Positions 8,109 to 15,600 of a stretch of 64,000 nucleotides of DNA are shown here, piece after piece. Position 1 is the stretch's first letter. The number at the start of each line of letters is the position of its first letter. The notes beneath the pieces were generated by a model, which saw only the letters and a list, made by a program, of their open reading frames with translations, searched no databases and was not told the origin of the DNA. Made by a program: the position numbers and the translations under genes. Origin of the DNA: Novosphingobium sp. MD-1 (GTDB lineage Bacteria > Pseudomonadota > Alphaproteobacteria > Sphingomonadales > Sphingomonadaceae); assembly GCF_001014975.1 (NCBI RefSeq), contig NZ_BBXA01000031.1, positions 174,755 through 238,754 on the forward strand. Direction: 5' to 3'.

Positions 8109-9539
8109 ATGACAGCCACCCTTCCCGACCCCGGCCCCTCGCTCACCTCGCACCCCTGGTTCTTCTGCGGCATCGGCGGATCGGGCATGTTGCCGCTGGC
8201 GCTGATCCTCAAGGGGTTGGGCGCGGACGTTGCCGGATCGGACCGGGGCCGCGATCAGGGGCGCACGCCCGAAAAGTTCGGCTGGCTCGAAAGCCTGGGC
8301 TTCACGCTGTTCCCGCAGGACGGCAGCGGGATCGCCCGGGCCGATCAGGTGCTGGTCGCCTCCGCTGCGGTGGAAGACACGGTGCCCGAGGTGGTCCGCG
8401 CGAAAGCGCTCGGCTGCGCGCGGATGAGCCGGGCGGACCTGCTCGCCACGCTGTTCAACGCCACGGGAACGCGCATCGCGGTCGGCGGCACCAGTGGCAA
8501 GTCCACCGTCACGGGCATGCTCGGCTGGATCCTGACCGAAACCCGCGCCGATCCCACGATCATGAACGGCGCGGTGATGAAAAACTTCCGCACGCCGGAC
8601 GCGCCCTTCGCCAGCGCGCGCGTGGGCGGCGGCGATCTGTTCGTGTCCGAAGTGGATGAAAGCGACGGCTCGATCGCGCTCTATCGCCCCACCGTCGCCG
8701 TGCTCAACAACGTCAGCCTCGATCACAAGAGCCTGGAGGAACTGCGCGCGCTGTTCGGCGATTTCCTCGCCCGCGCCGATCGGGCGGTGGTCAATGCCGA
8801 CGATGCCGAAAGCCGCGCCCTGCTCCCCCGCGCGCGCGACGCAATCACCTTCGGCTTTGCCGAAAGCGCGACGATCGGCGTGGTGGCCGGCAGCGTCATC
8901 GAATCCGCCGCCGGCATCGCCGCCAGTGTGATCGACCGCCGCACCGGCGAACAGCACGCGCTCGCGCTGGCGCTGCCCGGCCGGCACAACCTGGCCAACG
9001 CGCTGGCGGCGATCGCTGGCGCCTCGGCGGCGGGCGTGCCGGTGGCGCGGGCGGTCTCCGCGCTCGCCACCTTCGCGGGCCTCGCCCGCCGCTTCGACAT
9101 CGTCGGCACCAGCCCCTCCGGGGTCACCGTGATTGACGATTTCGGCCACAACCCGGAAAAGGTCGCCGCCACGCTGGCGACGCTGAAAGCGCATCCCGGC
9201 CGCGTGATCGCCTTCTTCCAGCCCCACGGCTATGGCCCGCTGCGCCAGATGGGCGCTGAACTGGCCGAAGTGCTGGCCACCCGGCTCGGCCCCCACGACG
9301 TGACGATCCTGTGCGATCCGGTCTATTTCGGCGGCACCGTGGACCGTTCGCAGGGCAGCCAACGCATCGTCCACCTGATCGGCGCGCACGGCGGCCACGC
9401 CGAATACGTGCCCGCGCGCGAAGCCTGCGCCGACCGCATCGTGGAAATCGCCCGCCCCGGCGACCGCGTCGTCATCATGGGCGCCCGCGACGACACGCTG
9501 AGCCAGTTCGCGCAGGGGATACTGGGGCGGTTGGGGTGA
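8109..9539 (+). CDS. Mur ligase family protein (MurC/Mpl-like)
   Basis: A 476-residue protein with the three Mur ligase domains: N-terminal UDP-sugar-binding fold (FFCGIGGSGMLPLALILKGLGADVAGSDRG), central ATPase (VGGTSGKSTVTGM, then SEVDESDGSI and NNVSLDHKS), and C-terminal domain starting about residue 310 (RRFDIVGTSPSGVTVIDDFGHNPEKV). MurC and Mpl usually have GTHGKTTT at the P-loop; here residues 127-133 are GTSGKST. Divergent pairing with an LD-carboxypeptidase suggests Mpl-like ligation of recycled peptide to UDP-MurNAc, but MurC-like or novel specificity is possible. Not in a dcw cluster. Confidence 0.82.
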   Translation: MTATLPDPGPSLTSHPWFFCGIGGSGMLPLALILKGLGADVAGSDRGRDQGRTPEKFGWLESLGFTLFPQDGSGIARADQVLVASAAVEDTVPEVVRAKALGCARMSRADLLATLFNATGTRIAVGGTSGKSTVTGMLGWILTETRADPTIMNGAVMKNFRTPDAPFASARVGGGDLFVSEVDESDGSIALYRPTVAVLNNVSLDHKSLEELRALFGDFLARADRAVVNADDAESRALLPRARDAITFGFAESATIGVVAGSVIESAAGIAASVIDRRTGEQHALALALPGRHNLANALAAIAGASAAGVPVARAVSALATFAGLARRFDIVGTSPSGVTVIDDFGHNPEKVAATLATLKAHPGRVIAFFQPHGYGPLRQMGAELAEVLATRLGPHDVTILCDPVYFGGTVDRSQGSQRIVHLIGAHGGHAEYVPAREACADRIVEIARPGDRVVIMGARDDTLSQFAQGILGRLG

Positions 9540-9616
9540 GCCTGCGGGCGGCCGGGATTATCAGACACCGGTTTGTTGATTTTCGCTCGCGGACGGGCAC
9601 TGGGCTTGCCCAGCCC

Positions 9617-9645
9617 CGTTCATCTTGAGCCTGTCGAAGGACGCG
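9617..9645 (+). repeat. REP-like element, copy 1
   Basis: Carries the core TTGAGCCTGTCGAAGGACG. It forms an inverted pair with copy 2 about 50 bases downstream, so the two can fold into one long hairpin at the end of the Mur-type ligase transcript. Related copy at 28186. Confidence 0.7.
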
Positions 9646-9695
9646 CGCGGGGCTGGCCTTCGCGTGGCAAGCCGTTTCAAGATATGACCGTATCA

Positions 9696-9724
9696 CGCGT
9701 CCTTCGACAAGCTCAGGACGAACG
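9696..9724 (-). repeat. REP-like element, copy 2 (inverted)
   Basis: Reads CGTCCTGAGCTTGTCGAAGG on the minus strand, the inverse of copy 1. Such GTCCTGAGC-TTGTCGAAGGAC elements are extragenic palindromes common in sphingomonads and other proteobacteria. Confidence 0.7.
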
Positions 9725-9798
9725 GACATAGAGATTTGAAGACATTTCACCCCCCGCCTTTCCTGCAACCGCGGTCCTTTTCTGACAAGACAACAAAG

Positions 9799-9827
9799 CT
9801 GACACTGCTAACCTATCGCGATATTAA
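9799..9827 (+). promoter_or_regulatory. Predicted promoter of the 97-residue membrane protein
   Basis: CTGACA (9799-9804), 17-base spacer, TATTAA (9822-9827). Transcription would start near 9834, about 11 bases before the ATG at 9845. Confidence 0.5.
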
Positions 9828-9844
9828 CACCTTCACGATAGTGG

Positions 9845-10138
9845 ATGCCCATGTGGCATGCATTTCTCCCGATAATATTGCCATTTATCGTGCTATTGGA
9901 CACGATGATTTTGACACCCTTACCTGTGATTTTGATTTGGAAGCGCAAACCCGGTTTAGCGTTGGCAGCGTGCATAATGATGTCCGCACTTCTGATCGCT
10001 GATCACCTCGTAAACTTCGACGGCATCACCTATCCGCTACCATTATTCGCGGCTCCCACCGAAACATTGCCAATTAGTCTTATGGTCCTGATCGTAACGG
10101 GCGCAATCGCAGCAAAAAAGTGGATGCAAGGACCGTAA
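9845..10138 (+). CDS. Small hypothetical membrane protein
   Basis: A 97-residue protein with three hydrophobic stretches, about residues 5-27, 38-54 and 73-90, separated by short loops (WKRKPG and a proline-rich loop with NFDGITYPLP). Such a clean hydrophobic pattern is unlikely in a chance frame. I recognise no family. It lies in an AT-rich pocket between GC-rich neighbours, with rarer codons, suggesting recent acquisition or relaxed selection. A plausible promoter is placed 18 bases upstream of the start, but no convincing ribosome site is seen. Confidence 0.5.
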   Translation: MPMWHAFLPIILPFIVLLDTMILTPLPVILIWKRKPGLALAACIMMSALLIADHLVNFDGITYPLPLFAAPTETLPISLMVLIVTGAIAAKKWMQGP

Positions 10139-10225
10139 ACTGAACATCCGTTCCTTCTCAAAGCCCCCACTAAAACCACCACCCACACCAGCCAAATCAG
10201 CCCACTCTCCACGCCCCAACACGGC

Positions 10226-10260
10226 GGAAGCCGAAAGCGCATCCCGCGCTTCCGGCTTCC
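10226..10260. repeat. Long hairpin downstream of GNAT gene
   Basis: A 15-base arm (GGAAGCCGAAAGCGC) pairs with its near-exact inverse after a five-base ATCCC loop, with one mismatch. It lies between the small membrane protein gene and the convergent GNAT gene. No T-tract follows on either strand, so it may act as a transcript-end stabiliser rather than a full terminator. Confidence 0.5.
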
Positions 10261-10309
10261 TGGCCCCGGTGCGACCCGTGGGCTCCTTACTTGATCCTGA
10301 CGCGCGCCG

Positions 10310-10843
10310 TCAGTCGAACCGCTTTTCCAGCAGGACCAGATGCGGATCGCCATCGACGGCGTGCGCGCTATAGCCGCGTTCGCGTTCCAGTTCGATCGCG
10401 GCGTGGTTGGCGCGGTCCTCGATCGAAATCACGCGCTTCAGGCCGCGGCGGCGCGCTTCCTGGCCGACATGATCGAGGATCGTCCACGCCACGCCACGCC
10501 CGCGATAGTCCTCGCGGATCGACACGGCCACTTCGCCGCAATCCATCTGCGCGTCGCACGCAAGCAGCGCCGAGGCGACGAGTTCGCCGGTCGCCTTGTC
10601 GAAGCCAAGGAAGCTCTCGGTCTTCCAGTGATCGACATGGGTCAGCAGTTCGAGCTTTTCATGCCCGACGTGCTTCTGTGCGGACAGGAAGCGGAAGCGG
10701 CGGTCTTCGTCGCTCACCTTGTCGAAGAATTCTTCCAGCGCCGGTTCGTCCTCGGCAAAGGCGGGCCGGATCGACAGCACCACGCCATCGCGCGTGGTCA
10801 TTTCGGTCGTTTCCGCAAGTCCGGGCAATGTCGTGCCAGTCAT
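10310..10843 (-). CDS. GNAT family N-acetyltransferase
   Basis: A 177-residue acetyltransferase. The acetyl-CoA pyrophosphate-binding loop is seen as REDYRGRGVAWTIL, followed by the helix GQEARRRGLKRVIS and the C-terminal NHAAIELERERGYS typical of the fold. It resembles the GNAT domain attached to acyl-CoA synthetase-like Pat proteins, here free-standing, so protein-lysine acetylation is one possible role; the substrate is unknown. The ATG at 10843 has AAGGAG ten bases upstream. It stands alone, divergent from rpsA across a 461-base gap. Confidence 0.85.
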   Translation of the reverse strand: MTGTTLPGLAETTEMTTRDGVVLSIRPAFAEDEPALEEFFDKVSDEDRRFRFLSAQKHVGHEKLELLTHVDHWKTESFLGFDKATGELVASALLACDAQMDCGEVAVSIREDYRGRGVAWTILDHVGQEARRRGLKRVISIEDRANHAAIELERERGYSAHAVDGDPHLVLLEKRFD

Positions 10844-11117
10844 CAGGGCATCTCCTTGGGATCATTCCATGCCAATGGCGGCCTGTTAGCACTCGCAACA
10901 CGGCAGGCTTTGATCTGGGACAACCCCAAGACCTTTTCCCACCAAATTGCCAGCCCATCCCGATTGCCATTATCGCGGCGGCAATTGCACCGATAAAAAC
11001 ATAAGACTTTAGTCTATGACCGCGATTACATGGAGCGCGCCGATGCTCTACTCGCGCGACAGGGCTCGCCACAGGCACGTCCGCCCGCCGGTCATGCCTC
11101 CGACGATCCCGTTATGC

Positions 11118-11146
11118 TTGCTTTTCCACAGCGATTGGTCTAGGCG
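11118..11146 (+). promoter_or_regulatory. Predicted promoter of rpsA
   Basis: TTGCTT (11118-11123), 17-base spacer, TAGGCG (11141-11146). Transcription would begin near 11153, giving a 152-base leader before rpsA. The first 270 bases of the intergenic region (10844-11117) show nothing I can assign. Confidence 0.5.
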
Positions 11147-11152
11147 CGCGAC

Positions 11153-11304
11153 CGTTCCAATGGTTCGCAAGCGCTTTTGGAATGTTCCCCGCGACATCCG
11201 GTCCGGGGGACGGTTCGGCCCTTAGCCCCGGATATGCTCCGGTGTGAAAGACCGGCGGACTCAACCGCCTGGCCGGAAAAACCGTAAGATTAGGACGTAA
11301 CTGA
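11153..11304 (+). promoter_or_regulatory. Structured leader of rpsA mRNA
   Basis: The predicted 152-base leader starts with a hairpin (TTCCAA 11155-11160 with TTGGAA 11177-11182, inner GCAAGCGC) and continues with GC-rich segments able to pair (CCGGCGG with CCGCC near 11250-11275). Ribosomal protein S1 represses its own translation in enterobacteria through a structured leader; a similar role here is inference only. Confidence 0.35.
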
Positions 11305-13005
11305 ATGGCCTCTACGGCAACTCCCACGCGCGACGATTTCGCCGCGCTGCTCGACGAATCGCTCGGCGCTGCCGGCAATGGCGGCTTTGAAGGCCGCGTC
11401 GTCAAGGGCACCGTCACCGCGATCGAAAACGACAAGGCCGTTATCGACGTCGGCCTCAAGAGCGAAGGCCGCGTCGCGCTGCGCGAATTCGCCGCCCCCG
11501 GCCAGGCCCATGGCCTGAAGGTCGGTGACGAAGTCGAAGTCTATGTCGACCGCGTCGAAAACGCCGACGGCGAAGCCATGCTGTCGCGCGACCGCGCCCG
11601 CCGCGAAGCCGCGTGGGACAAACTCGAATCCGAATTCGGCGAAGGCAAGCGCGTTGAAGGCGTGATCTTCGGCCGCGTGAAGGGCGGCTTTACCGTCGAT
11701 CTCGACGGCGCCGTGGCCTTCCTGCCCGGCAGCCAGGTCGACATCCGCCCCGTGCGCGACGTCACCCCGCTGATGGACGTGCCGCAGCCGTTCCAGATCC
11801 TCAAGATGGACCGCCGCCGCGGCAATATCGTCGTCTCGCGCCGCGCGGTGCTGGAAGAAACCCGCGCCGAACAGCGTTCGGGCCTGATCCAGAACCTGAA
11901 GGAAGGCCAGATCATCGACGGCGTGGTCAAGAACATCACCGATTACGGTGCGTTCGTGGACCTCGGCGGCATCGACGGCCTGCTCCATGTCACCGACATG
12001 AGCTACAAGCGCGTCAACCACCCCAGCGAAGTGATCGCCATCGGCGATACCGTGCGCGTCCAGATCATCCGCATCAACCAGGATACGCAGCGCATCAGCC
12101 TGGGCATGAAGCAGCTTGAAAGCGATCCGTGGGATGGCGTTGCCGCCAAGTACCCGGTCGGCGCGAAGCTGCGCGGCACCGTCACCAACATCACCGAATA
12201 CGGCGCGTTCGTGGAACTGGAAGCGGGCATCGAAGGCCTCGTCCACGTTTCGGAAATGTCGTGGACCAAGAAGAACGTCCACCCCGGCAAGATCGTTTCG
12301 ACGAGCCAGGAAGTCGACGTCATGGTGCTGGAAGTCGACAGCGACAAGCGCCGCATCAGCCTGGGTCTCAAGCAGGCCCAGCAGAACCCGTGGGAAGCCT
12401 TTGCCGAAAAGCACCCGGTCGGTTCGACCGTGGAAGGCGAAGTCAAGAACGCGACCGAGTTCGGTCTGTTCATCGGCCTCGATGGCGACGTGGACGGCAT
12501 GGTTCACATGTCGGACATCGCCTGGGGCATCTCGGGCGAAGACGCGCTGGCGCTGCACCGCAAGGGCGAGCAGGTTTCGGCCGTGGTTCTCGACGTCGAT
12601 GTCGAGAAGGAACGCATCAGCCTGGGCATGAAGCAGCTTGAAAAGGGCGCTCCGGCCACCGGCGGCAACACCGGTTCGCTGCGCCGTGGCGAAGTCGTCA
12701 CCGTCACCGTTCTGGAAGTCCGCGATGGCGGCCTCGAAGTGCAGGCTGGCGAAGACGGCTCGACCGGCTTCATCAAGCGTTCGGACCTCGGCCGCGACCG
12801 CGACGAACAGCGTCCGGACCGCTTCCAGGTCGGCCAGAAGCTCGATGCCATGGTCACCGGCTTCGATCGTTCGAAGAAGCCGAACTTCTCGGTCAAGGCC
12901 CGCCAGCTGGCCGAAGAGAAGGAAGCGGTCGAACAGTACGGTTCGTCGGATTCGGGTGCGTCGCTGGGCGACATCCTCGGCGAAGCGCTGAAGAACCGCA
13001 GCTAA
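11305..13005 (+). CDS. rpsA: 30S ribosomal protein S1
   Basis: A 566-residue S1 with six S1-type OB-fold repeats. The repeated signatures are plain: GVVKNITDYGAFVDLGGIDGLLHVTDMS, GTVTNITEYGAFVELEAGIEGLVHVSEMS, and GEVKNATEFGLFIGLDGDVDGMVHMSD, each followed by RISLGMKQLE-type linkers. S1 binds mRNA on the small subunit and helps initiation on structured leaders. The ATG at 11305 is preceded by an AGGA ribosome site. The codon choice is strongly biased, as expected for a highly expressed gene. A strong terminator follows. Confidence 0.98.
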   Translation: MASTATPTRDDFAALLDESLGAAGNGGFEGRVVKGTVTAIENDKAVIDVGLKSEGRVALREFAAPGQAHGLKVGDEVEVYVDRVENADGEAMLSRDRARREAAWDKLESEFGEGKRVEGVIFGRVKGGFTVDLDGAVAFLPGSQVDIRPVRDVTPLMDVPQPFQILKMDRRRGNIVVSRRAVLEETRAEQRSGLIQNLKEGQIIDGVVKNITDYGAFVDLGGIDGLLHVTDMSYKRVNHPSEVIAIGDTVRVQIIRINQDTQRISLGMKQLESDPWDGVAAKYPVGAKLRGTVTNITEYGAFVELEAGIEGLVHVSEMSWTKKNVHPGKIVSTSQEVDVMVLEVDSDKRRISLGLKQAQQNPWEAFAEKHPVGSTVEGEVKNATEFGLFIGLDGDVDGMVHMSDIAWGISGEDALALHRKGEQVSAVVLDVDVEKERISLGMKQLEKGAPATGGNTGSLRRGEVVTVTVLEVRDGGLEVQAGEDGSTGFIKRSDLGRDRDEQRPDRFQVGQKLDAMVTGFDRSKKPNFSVKARQLAEEKEAVEQYGSSDSGASLGDILGEALKNRS

Positions 13006-13033
13006 GCAACGCTTAGAAGCAAGCAACCCAAAG

Positions 13034-13064
13034 GCCCGTCCGGAGCGATCCGGGCGGGCTTTTG
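13034..13064 (+). terminator. Rho-independent terminator of rpsA
   Basis: An 11-bp stem (GCCCGTCCGGA / TCCGGGCGGGC, one G-T pair) with a GCGA loop, followed by TTTT. Its T-tract overlaps the -35 box of the predicted gloB promoter. Confidence 0.85.
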
Positions 13065-13090
13065 CTTTGTGCGGCCGCAAAGGCTAGGGT
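13062..13090 (+). promoter_or_regulatory. Predicted promoter of gloB
   Basis: TTGCTT (13062-13067), 17-base spacer, TAGGGT (13085-13090). The start of transcription would be near 13097, 23 bases before the gloB ATG. Confidence 0.5.
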
Positions 13091-13119
13091 TCCCGACGCC
13101 CCGCGACCGCGAGTGAGAG

Positions 13120-13887
13120 ATGATGCCCCTCCAGATTCACCAGTTCCCCTGCCTGTCAGACAATTACGGCTATCTGCTGCACGATCCCGCCAGCGGCGAG
13201 ACGGTGTGCATCGATACGCCGGAAGCCGACGTCTATCTGCGCGAGGCGGCGGCGCGGGGCTGGACGATCACCCAGATATGGAACACGCACTGGCATCCCG
13301 ACCATGCCGGCGGCAACGAGGCCATCAAGGCGGCGACCGGCTGCACGATCACCGCGCCGGCGGGCGATGCGGCGAAGATCGCCGGCGTCGATCGCACGGT
13401 TGGCCAGGGCGACGTGGTGCGCCTCGGCGCGTGGGAGGCTTCGGTCATCGATGTGGGCGGCCACACCCTGGGCCATGTGGCCTATTACGTGCCCGGCGCA
13501 CAGACCGCCTTCGTCGGCGATTCCCTGTTCGCGCTCGGCTGCGGGCGGATGTTCGAGGGGACGGCGCCACAATTCTGGGACAGTCTCTCGCGCCTGAAGA
13601 CGCTGCCGCCCGAAACGGCAATCTGCTGCGCCCATGAATATACCGCCTCCAACGCCCGCTTCGCGCTCCATGCCGATCCGGACAACGCCGCACTGCGGGA
13701 CTACGCCGCCGAGATCGAACGCCTCCGCGCCGATGGCTTGCCCACCGTACCCGCGCGGCTTGACCGGGAACTCGCCACCAATCCTTTCCTGCGCGCCGAC
13801 GATCCCGCGGTGCAGGCCCGCTGGGGCGGCGAAGATGCAGTGACGACGTTCGCGGCGCTACGGACCGCGAAGGACACGTTCCGCTGA
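13120..13887 (+). CDS. gloB: Hydroxyacylglutathione hydrolase (glyoxalase II)
   Basis: A 255-residue metallo-beta-lactamase-fold enzyme that hydrolyses S-lactoylglutathione in methylglyoxal detoxification. It begins with the family-typical QFPCLSDNYGYLLHD, has the metal motif THWHPDH at residues 56-62, GHTLGHVAYY, the bridging aspartate in FVGDSLFALGCGRMFEG, and CAHEYTASNARFA with the third metal histidine. The C-terminal FLRADDP segment belongs to the glutathione-binding domain. Length is standard. The start at 13120 is MM; the second ATG at 13123 is equally possible. Confidence 0.96.
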   Translation: MMPLQIHQFPCLSDNYGYLLHDPASGETVCIDTPEADVYLREAAARGWTITQIWNTHWHPDHAGGNEAIKAATGCTITAPAGDAAKIAGVDRTVGQGDVVRLGAWEASVIDVGGHTLGHVAYYVPGAQTAFVGDSLFALGCGRMFEGTAPQFWDSLSRLKTLPPETAICCAHEYTASNARFALHADPDNAALRDYAAEIERLRADGLPTVPARLDRELATNPFLRADDPAVQARWGGEDAVTTFAALRTAKDTFR

Positions 13888-13917
13888 CGGACGGCATGCA
13901 GGGGGGGCATACAGACG

Positions 13918-14949
13918 ATGACCAGAACCGCGAAGCGTCCGCCGCGCATCACGTCGTTTGACGTCGCCGAAGCGGCGGGGGTCAGCCAGTCCACGGTCAG
14001 CCGCGCACTGGCGGGCGATCCCTCGATCAGCGAACCGACGCGGCTGCGCGTGGCCGAAGCCGCGCGCAAGCTGAACTACCAGGTGGACGAAAACGCCGCG
14101 CGCCTGCGCCGGGGCCGCACGGGGACGCTGGCGATCGTGCTGATCTGCCGGCCGGGGCAGGACCGGAAGGACATCAATCCATTCTACTATTCGCTGCTGG
14201 GCAGCGCCTGCGCCGCTGCTTCGGCGCGCGGCTATGAAGTGCTGGTGTCCTTCCAGGACGGGCCGGACAACTTCTGGGGCCACTATCAGGAACGGCGCAA
14301 GGCGGATGGCCTGATTGTGATCGGCACTACCTCCAACGCCGCCGCGTGGGATTATTTCGGCCAGCTGCCGGAAGGAACGCACTGGGTCTGCTGGGGCGCG
14401 CCGCGCGATGATTTCGCATGGGTGCGCAGCGATAACCTTTCGGGCGCCACGCTGGCGACGCGCCACATGCTGGTGCGCGATTATACCCGTATCGTCTGCA
14501 TCGGCTCACTCACCTCGCCGCAGCGGCAGTTCATCGAACGCTACGAAGGCTATGCCCAGGCAATGGACAATGCCGGGCTGGAACCGCGCCTCGAACATAT
14601 CGAAAGCGGCCTCCCGCGCGAAGAGCAGGGCCGGCGCGCCGCCGCCCGGCTGGTCGAATCCGGCGCGGCATTCGACGGCATCTTCGCGGTGTGCGACGAG
14701 ATGGCGCTGGGCGCGCTGAAGGAACTGACCGCGCGCGGCGTGCGCGTGCCCGAAGACGTGGGCGTGGTGGGGTTCGACGGCATCCGCGCCGGGGCGTGGT
14801 CCTCACCCCCGCTCACCACGATCGAACCCGATTTCCAGACCGCCGGCACGCTGCTGGTCGATCGCCTGCTGGCGATGATCAATGGCGAGGAAGGTTCCGC
14901 GCGGCGCGTTCCCGTACGGCTCGTCGTGCGCGGCTCGACGCGGGCCTGA
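13918..14949 (+). CDS. LacI-family transcriptional regulator
   Basis: A 343-residue regulator. Residues about 10-65 form the LacI helix-turn-helix and hinge (SFDVAEAAGVSQSTVSRALAGDPSISEPTRLRVAEAARKLNY), and the remainder is a periplasmic-binding-protein-like sensor ending in the usual VVGFDGIRAGAWSSPPLTTIEPDF segment. LacI members repress sugar or nucleoside genes and release DNA on ligand binding. No transport or catabolic operon is adjacent, so the target is unknown. A G-rich ribosome site (AGGGGGGG) lies about 11 bases before the ATG, 31 bases after gloB. Confidence 0.92.
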   Translation: MTRTAKRPPRITSFDVAEAAGVSQSTVSRALAGDPSISEPTRLRVAEAARKLNYQVDENAARLRRGRTGTLAIVLICRPGQDRKDINPFYYSLLGSACAAASARGYEVLVSFQDGPDNFWGHYQERRKADGLIVIGTTSNAAAWDYFGQLPEGTHWVCWGAPRDDFAWVRSDNLSGATLATRHMLVRDYTRIVCIGSLTSPQRQFIERYEGYAQAMDNAGLEPRLEHIESGLPREEQGRRAAARLVESGAAFDGIFAVCDEMALGALKELTARGVRVPEDVGVVGFDGIRAGAWSSPPLTTIEPDFQTAGTLLVDRLLAMINGEEGSARRVPVRLVVRGSTRA

Positions 14950-14970
14950 CATCGTACTTGGCCGGAATAG

Positions 14971-15007
14971 AAAAGGCCCCTCCCGCGACCGGCGGAAGGA
15001 GCCTTTT
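14971..15007. terminator. Bidirectional terminator between LacI gene and atp operon
   Basis: AAAAGGCCCCTCCCGC pairs with GCGGAAGGAGCCTTTT around a short GACCG loop, with A/T tracts on both sides. It sits between two convergent transcription units and can serve both. Confidence 0.8.
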
Positions 15008-15033
15008 CAAGCGTAAGGCTTCGAAGACCGAAC

Positions 15034-15600
15034 TCAGTGCGTGGCGAGCCCCGCGATCGCGCTGTTCACCAATGCCTTGTCGGCGTCCGCGCCATGATGG
15101 CCAGCGATGAGCTGACCGGCGGCGGCGGCAGCGGCGGATGCGGCCCTGGCGCGCAGATCCTCCACCGCGGCGCGTTCAGCGGCAGCGATCTTGTCGGCCG
15201 CCATCTTCTCGCGCCGGGCGATCACATCGCGCGTATCGGCTTCGGCCTTGGCAACGATCGCCGTGGCTTCGTGGCGGGCGTGCTCCAGCATGGAGGCCGC
15301 GTCCTTTTCGGCATTGGCGATCTTGGCCGAATATTCGGCGCGCAGCGCTTCGGCTTCGGCGCGCAGCGCCTTGGCCTCGTCCAGCTGCTTGCGGATAGCG
15401 ACGATCTGCTTGTCGAGACCGCCGACGATCAGGCCCGGCACCTTCTTCCACACGAGGATGAGAAGGAACACGAACATGGCCAGCGCCACGAACCATCCCG
15501 CGCCCAGACCGGCGACGGTCGGTTCTTCGCCATGCGCCTCGCCATGCGGCTGTTCGACGCCGGCGATCAGTTCGCCGTGCGCGGCTTCTGCATTAGCCAT
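15034..15600 (-). CDS. atpF: ATP synthase F0 subunit b
   Basis: A 188-residue b subunit: a short N-terminal tail with HGE repeats, one membrane anchor (GWFVALAMFVFLLILVW, about residues 35-51), then a long charged, alanine-rich helix to the end. It forms the peripheral stalk linking F0 to F1 together with b'. Its start overlaps the end of the b' gene by eight bases, indicating coupled translation. It is the last gene of the F0 operon; the F1 genes are elsewhere, as is common in alphaproteobacteria. Confidence 0.93.
   Translation of the reverse strand: MANAEAAHGELIAGVEQPHGEAHGEEPTVAGLGAGWFVALAMFVFLLILVWKKVPGLIVGGLDKQIVAIRKQLDEAKALRAEAEALRAEYSAKIANAEKDAASMLEHARHEATAIVAKAEADTRDVIARREKMAADKIAAAERAAVEDLRARAASAAAAAAGQLIAGHHGADADKALVNSAIAGLATH

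Larger units (their letters stand above)
9540..9844. other. Non-coding stretch between Mur-type ligase and small membrane protein
   Basis: 305 bases without a supported gene. The first part is GC-rich and holds the two inverted REP-like elements; from about 9725 the base composition becomes visibly AT-richer and holds the predicted promoter of the next gene. A reading frame at 9736-10002 has no ribosome site or recognisable composition and is not called. Confidence 0.6.

Noticed and set aside
9736..10002. 88-residue plus-strand frame in the AT-rich pocket
   Set aside because: No ribosome site, no composition typical of a protein, and it overlaps the better-supported three-helix membrane protein in another frame.
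11290..13080. 596-residue minus-strand frame opposite rpsA
   Set aside because: Mirror of the codon bias of rpsA; no recognisable domain and it would cover the rpsA promoter-proximal region and terminator.
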